Source: Cerrena zonata (lineage: Eukaryota; Basidiomycota; Agaricomycetes; Polyporales; Cerrenaceae). Taken from it: DNA of 64,000 nt. Under the pieces are notes generated by a model that did no database searches, was not told where the DNA came from, and saw only the letters and a list, made by a program, of their open reading frames with translations. Of the stretch, positions 35,003 through 44,648 are shown one piece after another; the stretch's first letter is position 1; the number at the start of each line of letters is the position of its first letter. The stretch spans positions 186,001-250,000 of the forward strand of contig JASBNA010000062.1 of NCBI GenBank assembly GCA_038087015.1. The letters are read 5' to 3'. The translations under genes were made by a program, and so were the position numbers.

Positions 35003-37327
35003 ATGACTTGGTCCGAGTTCATTAACGATGTAGTTGCTTCTGCTCAACGCTGGTTTGGTGCCCACATGGTCGTCCTTGCATATCGGCCAAGTATCAAACT
35101 GAAATCTCGATTCGCCCAGTCAATGTAAGCTAGTATGTTTATCCACCAGAGATTGAAGACTAACAGCTCTCAAAGCCATGAAACACGTCCTGTCAAGCTC
35201 ACAGAACGTAAGTGGATTGATTCCCATGAAGATGGTCAGTGGAGCTGGTTCGCGAAAGATTATCTTACATGGCCTTTGACGTTGGGAGAAGCAACTCCGA
35301 ATAAGCCTCTACTTATCATGTTTGACACCGAGGGCGAACCTCTGCTTCCATCCCTTACCACTTTTACAACAGCGGAGCAACATAGAGATGTGCTCCACAT
35401 GTTTCTTACCACTCATTATAGTAAGCCCGCTCTCATCTCAAATAGCCATTAGGGTTCACGCTGTTATGCTCAGAGTTGGCCACCTGCGACCCCGCCTCGG
35501 CTCCTCCTTACATTCACATGTCTGGAAATGGTCCACTATTACTAGAGTGCCAGTACCTACCTGATACGGATGAATCTACGGCTTATGATGTCTACCTTCG
35601 AAAGCCTGGCTCCCTCAGAGGCGCACAACGATATGCGTTCTTGAGCCACTTGTATGCGCGCCAGGAGCGTTACCTCAGTGGTGAGAGCATTCTCGTCTTC
35701 AGGTGGAAATCCATCAAAGGTCCAGGAAAGGTGGTGACGTGGGAGCCGGCTAAGTACAGTCCGCAGTGGATGCTTCAGTTTGCCATGAAACATGGGACGA
35801 TTCGTGCGCCTCTGGACCTGGGAGCTCCTCCTGTCACTCCCAATCCTACTGAGCCAGCCCGTGTGCCAGATGCTGGTCCCTCATCGTCTAGAAGCCGTAA
35901 CAAGCGCAAGGAAAAACGGCGAAAGCAGGTAACGAATGCTGAGGTTAGTGAGCGTGAGGATGATCCATTTCAGTCGGGGAGTGAGGACGAGACAGATGAC
36001 GACGACAGAGTGGAGGGGATGGTGGTGGATAGTGAGGGAGAGGATTTTACCTCTGCACTCGATGCTGTGTCGTCGGATGAGGGGGAGGAGTTAGCTCGAC
36101 AATCAGCCGCGCGCGCAACAAACTCGAAGGGGAAAAGCGCAATACGACCACCCCATTACACTCCGCTTTCCAGAATTGATGCTGCTGAACAACCACAGCG
36201 AATGCCACTTCCACGCTCTGCCACTCATGCGCAACAACAGGTTCGATTTGGAGATGAGAACAACTTGGCCGACGATGAGGAGGAGGACAAACTCGACTTT
36301 CTCTTCAACCTGCTGCCAGGACCTACCTCACCACAGGTATCGACCATTTCTGTGGAATCTCAACCACCAAGCTGGACAGAAAATCGCCTCGATCGCAAGA
36401 TGCAGTACGTGCGCGCCATTGCGCCTGACCCACACTTTCTCGCGCTCGTGGACTGGTATGAGCAGTCGGCTGTAGGTACCATTCTTAATAGAAATATCTT
36501 CGTTCTAATCTTTGCAATGCAGGCCTTGGTTGTACTTCCTGCCTCTCCATTTGAATGGGCAAGTTGGGGGAGCGATGCTGCGCACCTACCGGAAGATGTA
36601 CACTGCAGGCCCGGAGGTGCTGCTAAGGCTGTTGGTATCGTTAACTCATGGAGAAAGTCCTCAAACAAGCGTTTCAATGAGCTTCCTTCATTCGAGCTGC
36701 TTCTCTTAACGTCAGCACTGATTTATCGCGATGTCAAGGCTGCTGCGTTCCACGAACAAGATGACCCCAAGTTCCCATTGTATTTCAACCAGTCTGTCTT
36801 TACCAGGAAGCAATACGACGGTCTCAGAGCCTCATTCAAGTACATTGCAGAGGAGCTTCCCATCGAAGGTGAGCAGGCAGCTCCAGACGCGCCAGCAATC
36901 CTTTCAGCAGGCCTCGACTCAAGCCCTTAATCCGAAACGTGTACCAAAGCCACGAAAGAAGGTTACAGAGAAAGCCAAACATCTCAAGGACAGTCAGCCT
37001 GGTCCATCTCAACCGCCAGTATCGACACCTCATAACTCGGATACCGAAGATGCGCGGGGATTGAAACGGGTGCCTGAATCCCCTACAACACCGAGGAAAG
37101 GCAAGGGAAGAAAGAAGCAAAAGGAAGCGACACCAACTGCGGCGGTACGACGAGGAACACGAGAAAGGACAGCTCCAAAGAGCTTTGATGACGATGTGGA
37201 TACCCCACTAGCACCCGCTGCCCACAGAGGTCGAGGACGAGGTGCTACTTACACGCAGAGAGGTAAAAATCAGCCCAAAAGGGGGGGGGCAACGTTAGAT
37301 AATGCAAAAGACACGTTATTCCACTAG
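35003..37327 (+). CDS. KDZ-element cargo gene, 707 aa, acidic middle and basic tail
   Basis: Exons 35003-35124, 35167-35420, 35474-36471, 36523-36868 and 36924-37327. Phases agree throughout and sum to 708 codons. The last intron uses an AAG acceptor (CTCAAG). If it is not spliced, the frame ends at 36930. The N-terminal 230 residues are ordered (MTWSEFINDVVASAQRWFG, DGQWSWFAKDYLTWPL, GESILVFRWKSIKGPGKVV). The middle is acidic and serine-rich. A second ordered block (around FEWASWGSDAAHLPEDVHC and DDPKFPLYFNQSVFTRKQYD) precedes a very basic tail with KGKGRKKQK and RGRGRG, like an AT-hook or nuclear localisation segment. I recognise no family. A nuclear DNA- or chromatin-binding role is a guess from composition. 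It is divergently arranged with the transposase. Confidence 0.72.
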
Positions 37328-37401
37328 TAGATATACAAATACATGTGTTTTACACGATGCCAAGATAGGGAAATTGCGGATGCGCACAACAAGATATTAG
37401 C

Positions 37402-40400
37402 TTACGGGATTGAGCCCACTGATATGTCCATGTCCTCTCCACCGGACGTGTCTTCCTGTCCAGCTGAGCTACGTTCAGCGACATCAGATTCTTGCTCAGA
37501 GGTGACGTTTTCTTCACCTTCAGAAGTGGGTAACACAACAGGCGCGTCAACGGTTGGGGGGACATTTGTTGTGGTCTCTGCAATGACGGTGGACAGCGAG
37601 GGGAGAGGTTGATATTGAATTGTGATACGAGGATCCTCGTTGTCCGTGGAAGATATAGCAAGATGGGCAAGACCAGCAGTTGGGGGCGCAGAAGTACCAC
37701 GACGGAGAGTAGATAGAGCCACACGGGGGGGTGGAGGAGGTGAAAAGAAAACGGCCCGAGTCGGTGGAGAAGGGGAAGCCATGCGAACGTCAGAGGATGA
37801 GCTTGCTTCTTGCTCTTCTGGAATTGGCGAAAGTGCTGCTTGCTCGAGTTGCGCGCCGCTACTTTGAGGCAGCAACTCGGTAAGATGAACACCTTCAGCT
37901 CCTGAAAGCAACGCCTGAAGTTGGTGTTTGATTGCTTCTCGTAAGCGTGATTCCGATTTGTCGCGATACTCCTCGAACTGAGCCACCGTCCTCTGAAGCT
38001 CCGTGCGCAGCGCATCATGTTCCCGTGTGAGGACGTTCATTGCCTCAATGGCATCTGGTATGGTGGCCTTTGCATCATCAAACCACCTTCTCGTCTCGTG
38101 AACAAGGTCAACCATTTCTTTGCTCGATTGCTGAGCTGCCTGCTCTTCGAGCACCGCAAGTCGTGTGTTGAGCTCTGTCAAGCGGGTGCGCATCTGAGCA
38201 AGCATAACTTACTTAGTGAGAATACTACGAGGCCTCCAAATCGCAAACTTACCCCTGCGTTAATCTGCTCAGCACTTGCCCTTGTGAGGGTGGATCCCGG
38301 GCGCTCCAATTCACGCTGTATTGGTGACAAGAAATCAATGGGTGCAGTACCCCGACGTGGTGTTTGTGGGGAGCCCTCTACTAAACTTCCTCCGATTTCC
38401 TGCCCTGAAGTTGTTGATGCATCGTCGCTTGGCCCTCCAGTGAGCATCGAGCCCTCCGCGCGCTGCGCACCGTGATTAGCTTTTCGCGCATGATGAAGTA
38501 ACTAAATGTTTACCAAGGTAGATGATGGAGGAGGAGACATGTTTCTCACGTTACGTCTCATCCTGCTCACAACACCCTTCTTAGGTGCTTTGAAATGACT
38601 TGGGAGGAGTTCATCGACCTCCATCGCCTCATCCTCACTTAATTCCTGCGCTATAAATTGGTGAGTTCGTCATCCTTGCATTACACCCTGTATGGTACGC
38701 TACCTTCAATGCTCAGAGGCATGTCATAGACGGAGGCCTTGCTACTCGATGTCCTTCGTTCGATTACCACGGGAGGCTCTTGCGCGCCGCCCAGCTCTTC
38801 ATCCTGACGTTCTTCCTCGTCTTCCACAATCTGGTCGATTTCCTCCTCAGTGTGGTCCCCAGACGTACTTGGTGTCGCATCCTCAAGCTGTTCTGCTTCC
38901 TCGACGTCGTCATCTTCATCATGCGCGTCGCCCCCCTCCTCTACCTCCTCTAATTCAGACTCTATGTCATCGTTCGTTGGAGTTCCCTCAAGCAATCCCA
39001 GCTCTCGTTGTCTCTCCTCTACCCATTTCTCTCTCGTCAACCCATAGGATTGGGGAGGACCCTTGAGCTCTGGGTTCTGGCCTGAAGGGAGAAGCGGAGG
39101 TATGTGTGGGGACAAGGGAGGGAGCTGAAGCATGTCATAGGCACAGAAGTTTTCTTGGGACCATGCTCGTTTTAGCGCCTCGTAATACTTGTCGACATAT
39201 TCCAGGTCCTTTTCAGTCAGACCATCCATGATATCCCACTGCGCGCAATCAACTAGAGCAACTTCCTCTGGGTCCTTGCTCATCAGTAATCGGTGAGCAC
39301 GCTCGGCGTCCCGGTATGGGAGCCCAAACCAGATGAGCTGCCAGACATCCTCCTCAATCTCCTTCAGCGCGAGCTTGGCGCGTCTCTTCTCTTCGGCCAA
39401 ACCATCCTTGGTGAAGTTGTGGGTTTTCACGCCGTGAGGCATGCCCTGTCCAAAGTGAATGTGCTCGATTCGTCTGGGTTGGATTTCCATTGGAGATCCT
39501 TGCATCCACAACGAGATTTGCTTGCAGTGAAATATCTTCCCTAACACCACGCTGTATGGTACGTGAACGTGTGTCTTGCCATCGCCAATGAATGGGACGA
39601 AGCTACATGAGTGACCAGAATCAATGCAGCTCACACATCCGGGCGAGATTCGAAGGTAAATCATGCAAGGTCGATTGTTGATTGTGCAAGAATAGCATGA
39701 TATGAGCTGCGCGCCGAAATGTTCAGTCTGGCACACATCTGGATATTTACCCTACTTACTGCGATCTGAAGCTCGTTGATGTCGGGGTGGATCTCTACAT
39801 CGAGCCAGTATGTATCCGGCAATCTGCCCTTCTCTTCGATCCAGTACTCAGGCCTTGTTGCGCAGTGGACTTGTCGTACAAGTTCAGAGTCCTCGTCTGA
39901 GCCATCCAGTGTTAGGTCAATAACGCCATCGTCATCGTCGTCCTCGAATCGCTTACCAGCACTCGTTAGGGTAATTTGAGGGATCTCTGCGGCTCTCATG
40001 GGTTTCTTCCCCTTAGTTTGCGTGCGCGCGCGAATGCCAGGCGTTTGTTGCTTCATTGGGGCAGTTGGTGGTGGCTGTCTGGTAGCTCGTTTCTCCACAG
40101 TCTTCCTGCGTAGTGAGTATCTTTTTTCACCTGATCCCTCGACGGCTTTCTGTTCCATCTCCATCTCAACATCCTCACTAATTGCTTCCTGAAGCTCGGG
40201 TTCTTCATTTGTTGAGCCTTCGGTCGGTTGGCGTTCCATTCGGCTCGGAATAATGGGTAACTTGGGAGGGCATGCAGCGCCCTGAAATTGAAAGATTGTT
40301 TTCCCTTCAGAGAGAGTTTAGTACGACATGCGCGCCATCCTTCATCTGATACATACCACTCGCCAGCATTTCACGAAGTCTTGTTGCCGTAATTCGCCCA

Positions 40401-41035
40401 AAGTAGGGTGTACTATCCAGCTTCAGTCGCTCTCTTCCCTCCCTTGCTCGTACTGCGTTGAAGGTATCAACTAAGAGAAGTTAGCTATGTCTCACGTATT
40501 CCACTGCGTGCGCATACCAGTCATTCCCAGCCATCTTCGATGTGGCATATCAATCCTCCCTTCTTCATCGATACTCAGCTCCAGGTCGTCGTATATGATC
40601 GGACCATCAGGCTGATATATGTATGTGAAAACCTTTACCAAGTCGAATGGAATCCCATCTTGCTTGTACGCTGTTATGCGCTTCAGAAACTCGAATATAA
40701 GCACTGGGAGCTCCCCTAGATTGCTTGTCGGCTCTGAAATATGCCTTGTGTCCTCCTGCATTCAATAAACCAGTAATCTGTTAGTTTTTCAAATCTTTTG
40801 TAAGTCTATGCGCGCGACGCACCTGCCAGAGGTCATGTATTCCTGTTATCCATGCATCGTACTCCTCAAGCATGGCCCCTTGAGGAAATGAAAAGATTGC
40901 CTCTCTCAGAAAGGCACAGAAGTTCCATGAGATGATCTCGTTTCCTTCTGGTTTAACTCCGGCTGGGCATGCGCCTTGCGCTGTGATTAGCTCCTCTGGT
41001 ATATTTGCAGTTTGCGGCTCTGAGGTAACTTCCAT
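37402..41035 (-). CDS. KDZ-element cargo gene, 1,083 aa, Zn2Cys6-spaced cluster plus coiled coil
   Basis: Exons (minus): 41035-40823, 40755-40518, 40470-40357, 40304-39760, 39706-38704, 38650-38514, 38462-38253 and 38193-37402. They total 3,252 nt with all phases consistent. The frame is also open up to an ATG at 41134, so the start is uncertain by 33 codons. Near residue 374 the protein has C-x2-C-x6-C-x9-C-x2-C-x6-C (SCYSCTINNRPC, then GCVSCIDSGHSC). This is exactly the spacing of the fungal Zn2Cys6 (Gal4-type) DNA-binding cluster, although it lies mid-protein rather than at the N-terminus. A SUMO/UBX-like acidic stretch (DDDDDGVIDLTLDG) precedes it, and long acidic runs follow. Exon 8 begins with a heptad-like helix (RTRLTELNTRLAVLEEQ and onward for about 95 residues), probably a coiled coil. 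The tail is Ser/Pro/acidic. This is the largest cargo protein. A DNA-binding accessory role is inference. Confidence 0.75.
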
Positions 41036-41235
41036 GCTGTAAGTTTTCTGGGCCGATAAGAGATATAGGTATGATAATAAATTGAGCCTCTCTGAGACGT
41101 TTGAGTTTGACCCCACCACAAGACTGTCACGCATGGTGACAGTGTTATGACATTTGCTCACGCATTGACCACCCTAGTAGCCCACGCCTCAAATCTGAAC
41201 GCTCAATTCCCCTCTCATGCAACTCATTAGCACTT
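41036..41235. promoter_or_regulatory. Second divergent promoter region of the KDZ element
   Basis: At most 200 bases lie between the 1,083-aa gene (minus) and the 281-aa gene (plus). If the upstream ATG at 41134 is used, only about 100 bases remain, so the two genes must share regulatory DNA. Confidence 0.4.
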
Positions 41236-42190
41236 ATGGCACCCAAGAAAGCAAAGCCAACAAGAGCTCCTCCAGTCGAAGAAGATGACCCAAATGTAAT
41301 CGCTGCTGTGCGTGACTTACAGTCTCGTGCTTCCATACTAGGCATGGGAACCGCTTATCTGAGGGACCACTCCCAGCGCAAAGAAATGACTCGTCGAGTT
41401 CCGGTCATTGCACCGAGCGTAGACTCCTCAATTCAGCCAGGTGTGTAACATATCTGCTAGAGACAACTTAATTTGGTCACTAATAGTTCTACCCGCCAGA
41501 AGCTGGCCCATCGAAGCCAGTGCGCTCTCCTCGAGTCAGTTCAGATCGTCCTACCAAGGTTTGTCTGATCTCCCCCTTGATTTAACACCATTCATAATGT
41601 TTCGTAAGCAATTAAAACCGGGGGAAGCCCTCATCACACCGTCAGGAGATCAGAACCCTAACTTGATGGGTGTTCTTGCTCTCCCTTACAAGCAACATCG
41701 CCCTCGTAGTGGTCCACCTGCGAGCTCTGTTCGTGCAGGCACGCTCACTGCTGCCACACAACCACCTCCATCTGGAGGTGAAAGAGCCCCAGCTTCCGCT
41801 CCTGTCCCACCCCGACATCCATCTAGCCCACAAGCGTCATCCTCGCGCATGGACCATACTCCTCATCACGCTGACAATGTACCGCCTGCGGCTGCTGCTC
41901 CAGTGAGCAGATTGCCTCAGAACATTCATCAAATGACGTCTCCCCAATCTCAAGCAAGTTCTCACTCCTTCGCTGCAGCATCAACGCAGCTACAACAGCC
42001 GCCTGCGCTACTCCCACCTTTCCAAGTCCAGCGCACTCTCTCTGCTCCCCAATCTCATTCATTTCCTGTATCACCCGGGAGCTCCCCTCCACACCCTGCT
42101 GGGCCTGCCCACCTTCAAGAGTGGGTGAATTGGACCCTCCGTGCGGCTGCTTTATGTCAGGCTATTGCAGAGTTGGAGAAGAAATTATGA
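41236..42190 (+). CDS. KDZ-element cargo gene, 281 aa, Pro/Ser/Gln-rich
   Basis: Exons 41236-41440, 41500-41558 and 41609-42190 sum to 282 codons. The introns are 59 and 50 nt; the second ends TAAG. An unspliced reading across the second intron is also open, so the middle of the protein is less certain. The N-terminus is basic (MAPKKAKPTRAPP), then EDDPNVIAAVRDLQSRASIL. A compact segment QLKPGEALITPSGDQNPNLM comes before a long low-complexity Pro/Ser/Ala/Gln region. It ends with a short helix (EWVNWTLRAAALCQAIAELE). No family is recognised. Confidence 0.65.
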
Positions 42191-42941
42191 TGTATCTTTC
42201 GCGCAACAACGTATCTCGATCCCATGTTTGTACGATATAGCATTTCTTGAGCGCAATGATGATATTCCGTCTTTCTGAAGTATTTCTCTGTCCAGAATTG
42301 CATGCTGAGATGAACAATGCCTTCGACGTGGCGACAATCGCTGTCTTGCGCGTCCTGAGTTCTCTCACTAACCACATCTCATAGATGCAATTTATATAGT
42401 GTAACGCACTCACCTAGGGTTTCGCACAACGTAAAATAGCTCCTGTTGAGTCTTTCTGGTTTTCAATTCTGTACCAATCTGCGCTTACTGGCTGTGCGCA
42501 TCATATTCTTTGCTCAACAACATCTGCCAAAAAACATATTGTATACATCATCATCTGACGAAAGCGCTGTATACAAAGCTATACAGACTTTTTTCACTCC
42601 TTTTAAACTCATCTTTTGATTCCATCATTTACAGCGCCCTTGCTGGGGCGCGACGTTTCTCATGACATGAAGTGATATGATCACTCTTTTATCCGGTTAA
42701 TGCAATTGTTTCATCGCTCTCGTTATCTTGGCAGCCTACTGAGACCGTTTTGTTATGTTTCTGAGTACACATTAACCATTGTTCGTTTGCCGCGCTTGGT
42801 ACGGTGCGCGATGGTTCACGCAAGACCAATCGGTAAGTGAGTGGAAAGATTCGCTGCATATACCGCTACCCTAAATAGCCCCTTCAAATACATGTATCTC
42901 ATGCTGTTATACATCTTTTCCATGCACCACCATTGTTTTTG
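42191..42941. other. Internal non-coding stretch of the KDZ element
   Basis: Between the 281-aa gene and the right repeat. No supported gene. AT-rich, with scattered TGCGCA-type words. Confidence 0.5.
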
Positions 42942-43855
42942 ATTTGCAGCGCGCAGAATCGTGCGCGATCGTTTCTGTACGATGGGGGTGGTATTCCACT
43001 TTTCCACCTATTTCATATAATTTAAATATCGTCTACCTCCTAAGAACACAGTTTCATAGTATTTAAACCGACTTTCAATCTCAGCGCGCGAGACATGTAC
43101 AGTCTCTCAAATGAGTTGGAATGAGATATGGTGCCCATTCCCGACTTATGTATGTCCAACACACCTCAGCGGTACTTCTATCATACCGTAATATGCTCTC
43201 TAGCGTATTATAGCCCATCCTCTCCTCGACCCCCCAAAACCAAAAGGGGTCGTTTTGTGTTTATATCTAGTCAGACTCGCATTAAAGACCCTTTGCGATC
43301 ATTTCAACTTTTTTATAGACTTTGTCTACTCCCGAATGTCGCCACAGCCCTTCTGAATACTCACTAACTCGTCTGACAAAGTTGAAAAAAACCAACTATT
43401 CCCCCCCTTTTCTTCTCCCGCCTGAGATACTCCATCCGAGGTCCTGCACCCTTCCAGATTGTCCATCCCGCCCACCCTATCTCAAGATTGCCCATCTCCA
43501 ACAGTCTGCCAGCATCGTCCTCGCGCCCAGACAGTTTATCTCAGGCTACCACCCCGCCCTTCTGTCTTTCAGCTCCAGATTGACTATCCAGCCATCCCCT
43601 TTTGCACTCTTACCATTTGAGATTGCCAACCTGAAGTACCACCCACCCAGGTAGTTCCAGATCGACCATCTCCTCAACGCAACCACACTCTCAGATAGCC
43701 TATCTCTAACAGAACCTCACACCTTCAGATAGTCCATCTCAGTCTCACAGTACGCACACTCGGTATTTTCGAGCTCGACGATCTCATACTACCTACAGGT
43801 AACGTCGGCGCCCTATCTCATACTATATATTAGCTCCGTATTGACTGAAGGGGTT
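42942..43855. repeat. Right terminal inverted repeat with subterminal motif array
   Basis: About 914 bases, inverted partner of 28063-29061. The shared 79-codon frame is identical between the two. The variable block at about 43590-43740 holds a different set of the AGATNGNCNATCT-like words (near 43473, 43490, 43578, 43659, 43693, 43727), so the arrays expand and contract independently. Confidence 0.88.
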
Positions 43856-43863
43856 GGCGTAGG
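43856..43863. repeat. 8-bp target-site duplication, right copy (GGCGTAGG)
   Basis: Matches 28055-28062 exactly. On the coding (minus) strand it is CCTACGCC within HTLLR of the Helitron helicase. Confidence 0.92.
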
Positions 43864-44648
43864 AGGGTATGACCAGATTGGAGGGTTCCCGTGAAAGAAA
43901 TGCGAGGTATGAGTATATCTTCATCTGCTATCCCTGAGTTGTTGTCAATTAAACGCACAGTTATCAGACGATCAACCATGCTGACGACGACTGCTCGTGC
44001 ATTCTTAACTAGTCCTCGATCAAGGGAAAAGTTGCGAAGTAATCGGTATACACCGTTGGTCTTCATAATTAATGTCAGCGGTGGGAAACCAGGTATTGTT
44101 CGGCGTACAGCGTAGTCGAGCATGGACTCAGGAGACTCAACGTTAGCATCGTCGACCTCTTTGATGCTATCGGCAGCGAGGTAAGTACGCTGGGAACCGT
44201 GCACCCTTCGAATGTCCCCAACATTGTACTCATCAATTTGTCTATTAGTTGGCGCAAGAATTGCACGGTCTACAGACAGGTGAGGATAGAGGAGGACGTG
44301 GGGAAGTACGAAATCAATGAGAGTTTCTGCAGAGACCGTAGATGCAAGCATCTCAAGTGAAACGGTAGGACTGGCGCCATCACCAATTTCGTCGATGACT
44401 GAACTGAACTCAGCATCTTCGGCGTTGCGAATAGGTCTTTCCAAGCGAAGGATGGTGAGCAGAGGCTACAAAGGCGACTATTTGATGGAAGCATCCACAA
44501 TCTGTTGTTTCGTACAACCCCGTATGACAGGGCATGTCTGCCGGAAGTCGCCAGCCAGCACTACAACCATATGACCAAAAGGTGATGTTGAACCTGACAC
44601 CCTGCGACACACCACTTCAACACATTGTAAAACAGCACGATTGGCCAT
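43856..44648 (-). pseudogene. Helitron helicase, middle piece (split by KDZ insertion)
   Basis: The minus strand reads MANRAVLQCVEVV, PFGHMVVVLAGDFRQTCPVI (GDFRQ helicase motif III region of Pif1-like enzymes), then VDRAILAPTNRQIDEYN (LAPTN motif). It then reads PLTLIMKTNGVYRLLRN and DILIPRISF, ending HTLLR at the KDZ insertion. Two in-frame TAG codons sit near 44480 (SIK*SPL*PLL), so the Helitron was already dead or is now dead. The ATPase Walker A region and the Rep domain are absent upstream of about 44.65 kb. The C-terminal end continues at 28062-27837. Confidence 0.85.

Larger units (their letters stand above)
28063..43855. mobile_element. Five-gene KDZ-superfamily DNA transposon (15.8 kb)
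   Basis: The element is bounded by GGCGTAGG duplications. The inverted repeats (28063-29061 and 42942-43855) are near-identical over most of their length. Inside are, in order, a 212-aa gene (minus), the KDZ transposase (minus), a 707-aa gene (plus), a 1,083-aa gene (minus) and a 281-aa gene (plus). The two outermost tips differ slightly (CACACCTTTCAGTCAATACGG-like left, AACCCCTTCAGTC right). All five gene models are splice-phase consistent, and only the transposase carries a stop. I count 22 GCGCGC words inside the element and one outside it by eye, so its composition differs from its surroundings. The family assignment rests on the transposase and the 8-bp duplication. Confidence 0.9.
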
